Shown here piece by piece: positions 44,338-56,921 of a DNA stretch of 64,000 nt. Location of the stretch: the NCBI GenBank assembly GCA_020631735.1, contig CM036167.1, positions 3,166,988 through 3,230,987 on the forward strand. The letters run 5' to 3'. The position numbers and the translations under genes are program-made. Source of the DNA: Saccharum officinarum. Its lineage: Eukaryota; Streptophyta; Magnoliopsida; Poales; Poaceae. Under the pieces are notes generated by a model. The model saw only the letters and a list, made by a program, of their open reading frames with translations, was not told the DNA's origin and did no database searches. The first letter of the stretch is position 1; each line of letters begins with the position of its first letter.

Positions 44338-47198
44338 ATGGAAAGGGATGTGCAGCTGATGGAGGGGAGGCAGGGATGGCCGCTCCACATGATGGGGATG
44401 GCGGCCACTGGTACGACCACCAACAACTGCTTCGACGACTACAGTAGCAGCAGTAGCAGCGGCGGCGGCGGCGGCGACTGCTTCGTGCTCGGGTGGGAGC
44501 AGCTAGCGGCGCCGGCGCCGTTCGGCTGCTTCGGGCTCCTCGCCGCCGACGTCCACGACCTCTTCCCGCTCTGTACGAACGAGTCGACCTCTTCTGTTGT
44601 TGCTGGCCGACCTTTTCGCTTTGCAGTCGCCGCAGGCATGGAGCCGCCGGCGCTGCCCGCCCCACCGCCGTCGGCGCACGACGTGGCCGCCGCAATCCCC
44701 GGCGAGCTGGACGACCTTCTCCTGGTGCGTCGTCACGAGTGGATGGTCAAACAAACCTCCTGGCATTAGCAGTAGCAGCCAGCTCTGAATTTACTACTCT
44801 GCTACCGCTAGCTCATCAACAAACCCCTCCACGCGTGTCGTTTGCAGAGCTTCTGGGACGCGAGCTGCCACGACGGCGACGTGGGCGGCGAGCCGCTCAA
44901 GGCGCAGCAGCAGCAGCAGCAGGCCGCCTTCAATTCCAGCTGCGTCACGCACGAGCAAGGCTACTGCACCCCCACCACCGACTCCTTCCTCCACTGTGAG
45001 CGCCCCTGGCCTAGCCCGTTTGAATCGAACCCTCTCCTCCGCTCCCACTCTGAACTCTGAAATTGACCCAGTTTCGTCGTCTGCAATGCAAACGGACGGA
45101 CCTGTTAGTTTAGGTCTTGTTGGTCCCGCCGCGCCTCACGTCAAGTACATCACCATGGTCGTGGTGGGTCGGACTCGGACAGAGGCAAAGGACAAGCCAG
45201 GTCGTAGAGCCAAGGGCGTGTTTAGATCCAAAATTTTCTAGGAAAAGTTCATGTAGCACTTTTCGTTGTTATTTGGCAAAAATTATCTAACCATATACTA
45301 ACTAGGCTTAAAAGATTCGTCTCGACATTTATAGACAAACTGTGCAATTAGTTATTTTTTTATTTACATTTAATGCTCCATGCATGCGTCTAAAGATTCG
45401 ATGTGACGGGTACTGTGCAAAAATTTTTAGGTGTTTTTGGGCATCTAAACAGGCCCTAAGAGCATCTCCAAGAGACTCTTCATATCCTTCCTATACGTTA
45501 GGAATAGAAATTTTGGTGAAAAATTAATCTCCAACAGCTTTTCTAAATGGTTATCTAAATATAGCCATCTTCTATTCCGAATTTTTCGCTAGCCAAATAT
45601 AGAAGACGAGAATGGCTCTCTAGAGTGCGTATGAGATATAGAGAAACTGTTGAAGAGTAAAAAGATAAACAAAACGATTTTTATGCAAATGACTCTCTAA
45701 ATGATGATTTAAAAAGTGAGATTTACGAAGGCTCTTGGAGATGCTCTAAGCGTTAAACAATGGCGCTTTGTCAATGCCTTGCATTGCATGCGTTGCCATC
45801 AGGAACGTGGGGCCCGCGGGAGTTTAGCGGCACGTAATTGTCACGGCCCCATGATTTCCGCATGATCGCACATTATTAAAATCATTACGGGTACTAGATT
45901 GAGTATTATAGTGGCAACTACGTGCTCACTTCACACTGCACTGGAGTCCTATATGCATAATAATATGAGAATTGATGAGAAATGCAAGTGATGAGCATGA
46001 TGCCCGCGTCTGACTTGCAAGAAACTGGCAGGCAGGCGAGACAGGGCGCTTCTTTTAAAGAAAAGACAGATCCGGGTTCTATCTAGTAGATTCTACTAGT
46101 AAATTCCTAGTGTTTAGATGGTTGTAAAGTGTGTGTAAAGTTTCTGTAGCACTTTTTTTTGTTGTTATTTGGTAACATTTATCCAATCATGGACTAACTA
46201 GGCTCAAAAGATTCGTCTCGACATTTACAGACAAACTGTACAATTAGTTATTTTTTTACCTACATTTAATGCTCCATGCATGCGTCCAAAGATTTGATGT
46301 GACGGAGAATCTTGTAAAATTTTTGGAATTTTGAAGGAAGTAAACACTGCCCTAGTGTGTGTATAATCTTCTTTGTCAGTGCCCAATTTTAAACTCAGCC
46401 GATGAAACTGACTAATCAACCTCTCCTGCCTGCTGTCCTGCAGATGATGATGATGGCGATGATCCCTTGAGCTCGATTTTCTCGGCGGGTCCCGCGCCGG
46501 CACTGGCAGCGGAAAGAGCGTTGGTGTTCCAGCAGCAGGCACCCGCCGCAGAGGCAGAGCCCCTCCCCAGCTCGTCCTCCTCCAACAGCCGCGGGGACCC
46601 GCCAGGCGCCGGCGGGGTCGACCTGCAGCTGCAGCTGGAGGGGCAGGGGCAGGGCGCCGCGTGGGCGCGGACCCCGCCGCTGCCGAGGAGGACCTCCACC
46701 TCCGCCCCCTCGCTGAAACGCGCGACACGCGAAGGTGCGGGTCACGCCGCGCACGGCCGCGCACGCGAATTCTCTCTCACAGCCAGCAGCCCAGCAATCC
46801 CATCATTCGTTCCACTCGTGCTAATAGCTGCTAATTAATAAGCTAACCCGCGCTTTGCAGAGTCGTCGTCGGAGCAGGCGGCGGCGGCGGCGGAGTGCAG
46901 CAGCCAGCTGAGCGACGGCAGCAACAAGCGGCGGAAGGCCGCGGCCGCCGCGGGTGTGGTGTGCCCGTTCGCGCTGCTGAAGCCCGACGGCCTGGACGGC
47001 GGCGCGACGCTGGCGGACATCAACGCGCGCATCCTGATGCGGCCCGCGCGCCCCGTCCGGCACCCCGTGGGCGAGTTCGCGTGCGCGCCGCGCGTGTCCG
47101 CGGACCAGCCGGGCATCTCGGGCAAGGCCGTCGCCAGCTTCACGCGCCTGCACACCCCCGGCCGCGGCACCATCACCATCATAAGGACGCGAGGCTAG
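44338..47198 (+). CDS. XRI1-like: XRI1-like protein (four exons, 387 aa)
   Basis: Exons 44338-44724, 44848-44995, 46444-46734 and 46861-47198 join with consistent phases and GT-AG borders (1,164 nt). The N-terminal half is low-complexity (Ser run, Gly run, poly-Gln at about residues 145-151). The central region is acidic (YDDDGDDPL) and proline/glutamine-rich, with a small basic cluster (NKRRK). The conserved C-terminus (VVCPFALLKPDG, TLADINARILMRP.RPVRHPVGEFAC, GRGTITIIRTRG) is what I recognise from Arabidopsis XRI1, an X-ray-induced nuclear protein linked to meiosis and DNA repair. The role here is inferred from that resemblance. Intron 2 (1,448 bp) has been enlarged by three MITEs. A possible 54-nt exitron lies in exon 1. 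Confidence 0.78.
45214..45456. mobile_element. Tourist-like MITE in XRI1-like intron 2 (family 1)
   Basis: Same family as 30384-30604: starts GGGCGTGTTTAGATCC, ends CATCTAAACAGGCCC. Its right TAA is directly shared with the next MITE; the left flank reads CAA. Confidence 0.8.
45460..45746. mobile_element. Tourist-like MITE in XRI1-like intron 2 (family 4)
   Basis: Inverted ends GAGCATCTCCAAGAG / CTCTTGGAGATGCTC with TAA duplications at 45457-45459 and 45747-45749. Three bases from the preceding MITE. Confidence 0.85.
46106..46354. mobile_element. MITE in XRI1-like intron 2 (family 1)
   Basis: Interior nearly matches 30384-30604 and 45214-45456 (ACTAACTAGGCTCAAAAGATTC, CATTTAATGCTCCATGCATG). 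The ends CTAGTGTTTAGATGG and ..AAACACTGCCCTAG are diverged. Confidence 0.7.
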
Positions 47199-47293
47199 CT
47201 AGCACGCCTCTGCCGGCTGCTGCTGGTGCTCATGAATCCCACCTAGTTCGATGCCGTGTAATGTAATTATCTGCGTAACTTGTAAATCGAAGG

Positions 47294-47299
47294 AATAAA
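47294..47299 (+). terminator. Poly(A) signal of the XRI1-like gene
   Basis: AATAAA 96 bp after the stop codon, with T-rich sequence downstream. Confidence 0.6.
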
Positions 47300-47334
47300 A
47301 ATCTCTCCAATTATCCAATCTGCCAGCGGCTCAG

Positions 47335-47958
47335 ACCCTGTTTCGGTTAAAGTTTCCCACCCGTTTTAGCTACTTTTAGCCTTCCACGATCCAAACAGAG
47401 CTAAACGTGAGGTGCTAAACTTTAGCAGACTCCTTTTTCATTAGCCCTTCCAAGGTGGTCCTCTTGGGCAAAAAAATTATAATACCCTTCATACACCCCG
47501 ACGCATGGTTGTGCATAGATGATAAATTAGGGGCAAATTTGTCATTATAGGGCGAGAGACTAATCTTTAGTCTCTAGATCCAAACAGTCTCATAAGTTAA
47601 CTTTTAGCCCCTTAATTGTAAAAGCAGGTATAATAATGGGTTTATAGCCAAGCTAGCTGATATTTTTGCTGATGTGGAGGAGAGAGAAGAGGAAAGAGAA
47701 GAGAGCTCGGCTCTCATACAAGCAACCAGCTGGACCCAAACAAAAGTATATGTGAGGAAGAATACGAAAAAGAAAGTAAGACATGGTACTCTATAATAAT
47801 AAAATTTTTTCTAAAGCCAAATAGAAGACAACTATTGTATAGATCAGCTCTTATGACTTGACTTATAGCTAAGCATTTGGCTCTATTATTGACCATGCTT
47901 TGAGGGCTAATCTTTAGCCTTAGGCTAAAGTTTAGCCCAGAAGATCAAAACAGGACCT
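47335..47958. mobile_element. Nested MITEs downstream of the XRI1-like gene
   Basis: The outer element begins GACCCTGTTTCGGTTAAAG and ends, inverted, GAGGTCCTGTTTTGATC. TTTAGCC/GGCTAAA units repeat through it. A second element (47627-47894) with ends GGTATAATAATGGG and, inverted, GGTCAATAATAGAGCC lies inside it. Confidence 0.6.
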
Positions 47959-48914
47959 CAATCTCTTTTGATCAGGAACTGAATCAGTAGCTGAAAACTT
48001 CCGTTGGATGGTTTCGCCCCTACCTGGCATTGGCACGGGCCACGGGGCTTGTAGACAAACAGGTTGCGCTACGCCTGCTTACATTCCAAAAGCTGGAGGC
48101 AGCTAGGTTTCCTTTTGTCCGCACAGCCAGCGTGGGGCCTGCCCACTGCTGCCAGCCACCATGACTGCTGCTTCGAGTAGCAGTTGTGTTTTTTTTTCTG
48201 TGTGCGCGAGAGAGTGAAAGTGAAACAAAAGAGACAGAGAGAGAATGCCTGCGAGCTCGAGCCGGGCTCGGGCTGCCTCAGCCTCTCCAATCTCCGATCC
48301 ATGCGCGGCGTGACGCCTTTGGCTGGTCGATGCCGCCGCGCAGCACCGAGACAAAGATGACACGATTAAAAACGCACACAGGGTCTTGAGTTGGCGTGCC
48401 TTGCTGCTTGCGAGGCGCAGACGCTGAGACGTCCGCTCGTGTACCGTGTGGGGGGTTGTTGCACGCAAAGCTGAGCATGTGAGGGAGCCAGCCAGTATAT
48501 CCTATCGAGTCGGTCCATGCGTGTGAGGCTCTCGCGGCTCTTTGTTCTCTTGTTCTAAGCCTCTTCGGCAAGGAGAATATACGAATCCGGTAAAGACGGT
48601 GTAGAGCAGGACAGGGCAAAATCAGAGGACGAACTAAAGCTAGTAGTACTAGCAAGGAGAGTTTGAAGACGACGGTTTAAGAAGAAGAGAAAAGAGAGAG
48701 GAGGGCCTTCATTTGATTTCGGGGAGCGAGCTAGTGAAAGCTTGCACGGAGCATCTGGTTCGATCGGTAGACGGCCGTAGCCAAAGCGAAAAATCAAAGT
48801 GCACATATGGCTCCGGCTCCATCATTGTGGCCGCGCAAAAGCGCTGGCTGGGCTGGGGGTGCCTATACGGCAAACGCAACCTTGAAAGCGAGTAACAGAG
48901 CCGCTGGTCAGCTG

Positions 48915-48989
<75 letters not shown>

Positions 48990-51045
48990 AATGTATTGAA
49001 AATGGCGTTCGGTAATTTCTGCGTCTCTACGAGCTATCAATCAATGACAGGCGGAATGATGATGCATGCGACGTATACAGCACCGGGTAACCAGGTTATT
49101 CGTACCGTATACCGTCCTGTCCGGACGGGAAATGGGCAGTACGTATTGTCTCAATATCTAATCCTGGAGTTTGTACTTCCGCAAATAGGAAGAAATTCGT
49201 AAAGAGAGATGGGAACAAATGCGTGCATGGTGGCAAAGTTTCGCGATCCGGCCGGCGGTCAAGGCGGTTTCGTGGCGGTCGTTAAATGCGTGACATCAAA
49301 CGCGCCGGGGGTGCCCGGATGGAGCCCGGAGGAGGGGGGTTGGTTGCTGCCTCGTAAATATGCGTGGGGGCGCACAAGTGTCGTGTCGCCAAAGTTAGGG
49401 CAGGCATGACTTGAATTAAAGCCCCCAACGGCTGCTCTCTTCTAGTGCTACTAGCATATTCATTCATTTTTCATGCATGGGCATGGGGCCATTTGGATCG
49501 CGACTTTTGTGTGATGAATCCAGGGAACAAAATTATTCAAGGGACTCGTGATATCGCAACTAAGCAGCATGTGAATATAATGCGATGCCGAGGACTTTAC
49601 GAGCAATAATGAGGTCCCCACCCGAATCTGTATAGAAGTAGTCTGGTAGTAGGGCTACACAACTGACCATTTTTGCATCAGGATAGAGGGAGTGAGTGCT
49701 TCAGTCAATGCAGTTCGATCAAAACTTGCAACTGCATGGCCTACTCTATTACGAATTGATAATAAATCGTGCATGACATGCTTAAGTGTTTTCTGCCAAT
49801 TACAGGGAAAAACTAACGGTAGACCTATATACTATTTTTTTGTTTGTTTATAAAAGAGGTAGAACTGCCGGTACAATTACACATCTGAAAATAATACACA
49901 GGAGCATGTATAGCTTTGCCTTTTGAGAATGTGATCTAGTGCAGATTTTGTTTTTCGAAAGGTTCTGACACGACATGTGCATCCACGCATGACACAGCTA
50001 CAGGCCAGAAAAAAAAATAGAGCTGAAAACTGCTGCATCATCCACACGGCGACTGACAAAGCTTAATGATGTGCAAATGAGGAGCTTGGAGCTTAACGAC
50101 GACGTTTCGATCGTGTCCCTGTCACTGACCTGCCTCAGGATCCTGTTAGAGATGCAGATGCCTAAGATAATAAGCAAGGACTGACGACAACCTGTTGACA
50201 CATCAGTCACTGAGTGACCACTACTATACATCTGTCTGCCCATCAGTCCATCATCAGTGCCTCCCCTCTTTCATTCGCGCAGAAGTCAAACCACAGCTTT
50301 CCCCCGATAATCCGGTGGCCACACACAGTTTTGAAATGGCCCGTAGTGTCAATCATTGCCTGCCCCTGCCCGCTGGTAATAATCAGTAGGAGTAATTTCC
50401 CCTTCCCACTGGAGGGAAACCGACAAGGACGACAATCAACGGGCATGCAGGCAGGGATGACGAGCAGCGGTGGCACTGACACTGGACGAACAACGGAGCC
50501 ATCGCGAGTCAAACAGTTGCACGAGGTTGTCATCACAGCCAGCCAGCGACGCATAAGCACCAAATCAGAAGCAACGGACGTTGCAGTCCGGGACCGGGAG
50601 AGACGCAAAGGAACGGAACGGACAACGGAGCCGCGCGCGGCATGACCAAATGCGGTCGGGTCAGTTTCGGCGACTCCCAGTTTCGGTCGGTATGGCTCAT
50701 GCGGATGATCAATGCGGCGCGTCGTACATGCCTCGCGGTGCCTGGCCGTACAGGTAGTAGCAGGTATAGGCAGATTTGGATCATTGGATGGACCCGGCTT
50801 CCACTCGATCCGGCTGAGCTGGCGCGGTCGATTTGGGCGCGGGCGCCGGCACGGAGGTGGCCGCCGCAGCCGCTGCCGCGTGTATTTACTCCCCGTGATT
50901 GCATTTGCGGCTCGCTCCTACCCGGCCTGGCCGCGGGCCGCGGCGTTAACCGTCGCGTCGGCAGACGGCAGGTGGGCGAGGCAGCAATGGCGATGAATGA
51001 ATGCCCGTCTTGCTTGCGCGCGCGTGTGCGCACGTTTTCCCTTTA
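47959..51045. other. Intergenic DNA
   Basis: No recognisable gene. The open frames at 48100-48660 and 50240-51046 overlap on both strands and resemble no family. Contains the compound microsatellite listed separately. Confidence 0.5.
48914..48986. repeat. (GT)n(GA)n compound microsatellite
   Basis: About 36 bp of GT repeats run directly into about 37 bp of GA repeats. Confidence 0.98.
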
Positions 51046-51289
51046 GCGCTCGTTTAGTTTTCAATTTCTACCTCTAAATTCCACTATAAAAAAGAAGATC
51101 CCATCACATCAAAATGACGGCACATGCATGGAGTACTAAATGTAGGTAAAATTTAAAACTAATTACACAATTTTGTTGTACTTTGCGAGACGAACATTTT
51201 GAGCCTAATTAGTCAAAGTTTGGATAATTTTTACCAAATACAAACGAAATGCTACAGTACATGCCCGGATTCGGGAACTAAACACGGGC
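51046..51289. mobile_element. Tourist-like MITE (family 2 relative)
   Basis: 244 bp. Ends GCGCTCGTTTAGTTTTC and, inverted, GCCCGTGTTTAGTTCCCG; TTA duplications at 51043-51045 and 51290-51292. Confidence 0.8.
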
Positions 51290-51292
51290 TTA

Positions 51293-52267
51293 AACTAGTT
51301 TGTCGTCTCGGAGAGCAGCGGCCGTGCACTGCACTGGTTCTCGGTCCGCGCTCCGCTCCGCTGTGGACCGTGGACGCGCACTGTGCGTGTTAAGTTGGCA
51401 CCTGCGTTGGTTGTGTGGGGGGTGCATGTACATGTACATGTACTCTGCTTTTGTCCTCACCAGTGTGCTCTGGCACTGTGCGGCAGCAGCTCCGCGCACT
51501 GTCGCCGTGTTCCCGCATGTGTCCATGTACAACGTCAACCATGGAACCATGGTAGCTTGGCCCCGGATGCAATTGCAGTGCCCAACTCCCTCCTCTCCGA
51601 AGACCGCTTAGGGCCCCGTCCGCCCCCTCCTCCAGGGGTGACTCCGCCGCCGCTGCCGCCTTCGGCCCCTGTTCCCCTTGTCTCTGGGCTCCCTGCCGGT
51701 GGTGAGGAGGTGCCGGGGTCCGTCCTTTTAGCTGATCTACTATTTTCTTAGGTTTTTTCCTTTTATTTTTCTTTTTTTCATAATAATTTGAGCTAGATTT
51801 TGGTTGGCCATTTCAATGTTTTTGATCCGGCTTTTTGTTTCGTACCGGATCGCTGGTGGATGCGTAGTCGTCTTCGGTGATGTCATGCTCTTCCTGAAGA
51901 GATCGAGGTATGTTGGCTTAGTCCTTCTCGAGGAGGGATTGGATCTATTTTTCCCCTTCGATGGGAACATCTTTCCGGCAGCCGGTGATGCTACTGGCGG
52001 CAGCGGATCCGCCCTTCCGGTGGCTAGTGGCGATGCTAGCGACGTCGGATGCTATGTTCGGTTCAACCTTCAGAAGATATGGCCGATGTGTTCTCGGCGC
52101 CCTTTACTCCCCACAGTGGTTGAGCTTACCGTGCCTCTTTTGCGGTCTCCATGGACTATGGTTTTTGGGTCCAGATTTGGTGTACTTTCATGGTCGCGAT
52201 GGAGCTTCCTGAAGGGGTGTACGTCGCCGGACGCGAGGATGATGAAGTATAGAGACATAGTGGTATG
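51293..52267. other. Intergenic DNA with GC-rich unknown segment
   Basis: 51590-52240 is GC-rich with an open frame of 162 codons (51804-52292) that runs into the neighbouring LTR and resembles nothing I know. The composition (CCGCCGCCGCTGCCGCC, then CGGATC-type phrases) could be a retroposon 5' end; unproven. Confidence 0.4.
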
Positions 52268-55200
52268 TGTAACAGAACCGACCAAATTATAAGAGCACAA
52301 GTACAAAAACAAGCACCGAAGTACTCAAATTTTTGAACTTGAGCCCATATAATCCCGGTAGTCAATCGAAACCACGAAGGATTTCAAACCAACTTGCTTA
52401 CAACCAGGATCGCATCATTCAACATACAACATCATACGTTACATTTCACAAGTAGTTCTGAAATAAGTTTACACACACGGAGTCGCAATTATTACAAACC
52501 AAGTTTATAAAAGTAGCGGAAGCAAACACACACCAGTTGTTTAACTACTGCCAGTCTTGTTGATCAACCTCCCACAAAAGCATCAGGAAAGTACATAAAA
52601 GATGATCACGCCTAAGTGATCTAGTCTTTGTCACCCGCAGGGTGGAGACAATTTTTGCAGAAGCCTTGGTAGAGCATATCATCTGCAACAGGAGGGAATA
52701 AACCCTGAGTACTGGAATGTACTCAGCTAGACTTATCCGTCGAAAACCAGAAATAAGATGACACCAAGGATTATGCAAGGCTTTCACAAGAGGCTAGCTG
52801 ACATCACATTTTTTGCATAAAGGCATAAGTAATTGAGACTCTTATAACCTGTACTAGCAGTTATTTTTAGCATTTACCTGTCATCTATCTTAGCACCTGT
52901 ACTAAACATGCACTTGATTATAATCAAACAATTATCATCATTATATCCAGAGCAGGTATGAATTGTGGCAACATTGTATCATTCCCTTAACCACCGGTTC
53001 ATTTAATGAGATCTACGTTGCCGCTGCTCAAGTCAAGTGCTCACTAACCGGGAGCGACGGCGATTCGAATCGAATTCCTATCCAGCTGGAGGGGTATTTC
53101 TAACACTCACCGTGCAAACCCCTGCCAGGGTCGCACAGGCCACCGTTTCATATGATTTAGGAATCGCGGGTCCGAATAATGTCGCGACCCTAAGGGCGAC
53201 ACTCTGCCAGGTGATAGGGACTCTAACCCCCCCTTGGTCTCACGCCAATGTCCCCAAGCACATCCTTTCTCCTCCAAGAAGCAACCTACCATTCGATTCC
53301 CGGCCTGAACCACATTACTCGGCTTCGCGGTCGGAACGACTTATCCGGCCAACTAAGTGTTAGACTGCGTTCAACATGACTCAAGGACGTACAGCGAATC
53401 GGTCCTTAAACGACTCAGACGGGCATAGCTCCACACCCAAGACGTGAAGTGTCTTGCGGCTATACTATCGAACTCCCGCTCGGTCTCAATTTCATTTTTA
53501 AGCATGGTTCCATCCACGATAGCCATAAAGCCACTCGTGACTCCTTCCTACATCTCGCGGATGACCGGAAATCACCCGACTTCTACCATACTAAGCAGGG
53601 CTAAGCATTGACACGTGCCTAAACCTAATATAGGATTAAGTACGATATCTGGACAAGGACAGGTATAATGCAACAAGTGTTTTCATATAACTTCTACAAC
53701 TTAATGCAGTAAACAATTAAAAGTACTCAAGATTAATTTATAAATCAGTAGGTTCAGCATGCACCGGGGCTTGCCTTTCAGAAAGGTCGAAGGCCGGTGA
53801 TCAGGACACTCAGGTAGATCTTCGGCAGGAGCTTCGTCGCCGGTTGGTTCCTCTAGCTGCTCCGGCTGGTCCTGGATTCCTCCGGAATCACAGGCTCGAA
53901 TTCGAGGAGAGTTACCCCCTCCGGAACACCTATTGCATGAGTGCACAATAAATATCATGGGTGCATAATGGTGCAACATGCTCGGAATGAAATGCATTTT
54001 AGAAATAAAATATAATAATCTAATCAAGTTATTTTATCAGTACGTGCAAATCTCTTCTCCGGTGGAGAAGTACTTACCTAATCTATCCAACCTAAGATAT
54101 AGTTGTTCATCTTCGGTTAAGGCCCTAACACCTAACAAACACAAGAGCGACATTATTTAGGTTACCACATCCAACCCAAAATATCACGGTAAGACATTCT
54201 GGACAGCAGCTACTTGTTTCTAACATAACTGGAGATTCCCAAATCCAAAAGATATGATCTAAGACAATCTGGAAAGCTTAAGAAATGTACCACAAAATGT
54301 TTTCAGACCACAACACTAAATTACAAAGTTTACCTAGTCGAAATTCCAAAGTTCCAGAATCTGTCCTCCCCAACAGAGAGCAGTCAATTCTGGACTGTCA
54401 CTTAAAACAGCAATAACTCCTAAACTACTAAGCCAAATGCTCCCAAATTTTGACACAAGCTAATTTATCAAGTTTACTCCAACTTTGGTATTTACAAGTT
54501 TTCCAGCAACCACTTTTATTAAGGGTCAAACCCAAAGATACTACCAGCTGTCCAGAAAACCTAGAATTGTAAAGATTAAATAATTATTTATGTGGCAAAC
54601 ATTCTCTAAGACCAAACTAATACTACTACAAGTTCACAAAGGTCACAAAACACCAGAAAGTAAGGTGTGCCCACCTAGAATATTTATTTAAATTCATTTC
54701 TTAATTTACTTAAGTAATTAAGTGGAATTTCAAACATATATGTAAACTGCTCCTAAAATTCTACAAAAATTACAGGAGACTCTCTGACCCAAAAAGAGGC
54801 TACTGTAAAAATTTGAACTAAATTTATTCAAAGGAACTTCCTACACAAAATTCCCAAGCCAAAAAGGCTGATTTTTGTATAAATAACAAGGCATAGTAAA
54901 AAGTGTCAAACAACAGATTTCCTAATTTTCTTGGACACTCTAGGGTACCAAGACATTCTCCAAAAAGTTATATGAACATTGCACATGTAGAAAAATTACA
55001 AAAATTCATTTAAGTATTTCTTAAAATAACAAGATAGCATTATAACTTGAAAAGTACTTAAGCACTACTGCCCAAATTTTTACCAGAGCTAGAGCAAGTA
55101 TAAATTAGTCTACCCACCAAATTTCATAATTTTTGGAACACTGAAACTCGAGATATAATTTAAACAAGTTTGCATGTGATTTAAAACACATTTCAAAGAC

Positions 55201-56921
55201 CTATTTAAATATCCAGAAAACTAAACATCCCATAAGCATTTGATATTTTTCCTAGATCCTACACTTTATTTGGAACCCAACAAAATTTGGATCACAATTT
55301 TTGGATCTACAAAACCCTAGATAAGAAAATCACAAACATAATTCAAATCTGTGAAATAATACAGAAACTGAATTTTCAAATAAAACAAAACGGAACCACT
55401 GGGCCGGCCGACCCGACAGCGCGGCCCAGCTCGAGTGGCGCGGCCCGCGACGCACGCGCGGCCTGCTCGGCCATCCCGCCCCCGCGCGCGGGGCTGACAG
55501 CGCGGGCCCGCAGGTCATAGAGAGAAGAGCGGAGGGGAGGAGACGGCCGCGACTCCGGCGAGCTCAAGCTTGCCGACGACGGCGTCTCCGGTGACGGGAA
55601 GATCACCGACGGTTTCCCCGTGACTTTCCGCACCGACCGAACCAAGCTTGGCTGACCCTATCCCCACCTAGCTACGACGGCCATGGCGACGGCGGCCCGG
55701 TGATGGCGCACGGTGGTGCAGTGGTGAGCTCCGAGCGCCAAGTGGTCACCGGAGGTGCGCATTCGCTCCCCAGGGCCAAGGCGGACCTAACGAGATTCCT
55801 ATTGAGGACCGAGGCAAGGTGGAGGAGCATGGCCGCGTATAAGCACCGCAGGCGGCGGTGCGCCGGTGAGCTCCGAGCGGGGGAAAAGCCGGCAATGCGC
55901 CCTTACCCTGCTCGGTTGCTCCAAAGGAGGGTTCGACGAGGTTCGGGAGGTGGTGACGGAGCTGTGGGCGTGGTGTATTGGCCGGTGGTGCGACGGTGAG
56001 CGCACACGACGGCGGCGGAGCGCGCGGCACCGAAGGCGGCTCGGTTCTCTCCGCTCGGCGAGCTCAGGGCGAGAGAGAGAGGCAAGGGCGGGAGTAAGGC
56101 GGAGGCCGCGTCGTGGCGTTCAAGAAGCCCGCTCGGCCTGACCGGTGGGGCCAAGGCCGGCGTACGGTCGCCACCGGGCGCCCACGCGGCGGTCGCGGCC
56201 TGAGGCCGGTCGGCCACTTCCCCCCCTGCCCGATGTGAACTGCAACATAGGCAACATCACGTTGCAACATTTGCAACATTTACCACCCCAAACAGCAGCA
56301 GCTTTCAAGCCCTGTAGCTCTAAAACCAGCCCGAATCACGAGATGAGCTAATTAACAAAGTTGTAGCTCATGAAATTCTCTACAACTTTGTCAATATGAG
56401 CTAAACCTGAATCGACATGTTTTGGGATTTACAGAGCCAGGAACAAAATCTGTTTTTGTGAAACAACAGAAAATCAGCAGCACGGTAAAGTGAAAATTTG
56501 GCCGGCTTAGGGGCTGAATCATGAATTGTGCTAATTGACAAAGTTGAAGCTTACAATTTTTACTACAACTTTGTTAATATGGACTTGAACTGGTTTTGCT
56601 TCTAAGCTAGTGATTCTGAGGGTTCAGTTTACATGACTTCACTAATTAGCATGGAAACACACTTAGGAGGGCAATTTAGTCACTTTGGTCAACATGAACA
56701 TTGTTCCACTAATGATCCTAAGTGTAATTAAGGTGTTGTAAGGTATAATTAGCTACTCTACCCTTTAGTTACACCAACTACCTAGTGTCACATGATGTGA
56801 ATCAAACAAAACTTCAAAACAAATCACATTTGTTGCAACCACATGAATTAACATGAAATGATGCATGCTTATGCTCATGTAATGCAATGCAATTATGGAG
56901 CTAAACACCTGAGGTGTTACA
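52268..56921 (-). repeat. chromovirus 3' LTR (4,654 bp)
   Basis: Plus-strand edges are TGTAACAGAACC (52268) and GGTGTTACA (56921); the first edge recurs at 63368. 55380-56230 is GC-rich (CGGCGG-type), the rest AT-rich with CTACAACTTTGTCAATATGAGCT-like repeats at about 56370-56600. No coding sequence apart from the final codons of the polyprotein, which overlap 56901-56921. Confidence 0.9.

Noticed and set aside
44297..44766. Antisense open frames over XRI1-like exon 1
   Set aside because: Low-complexity complement of a GC-rich coding exon.
55700..56217. Coding genes inside the chromovirus LTR
   Set aside because: GC-rich LTR sequence with frames on all strands, no motif, and inside a bounded LTR.
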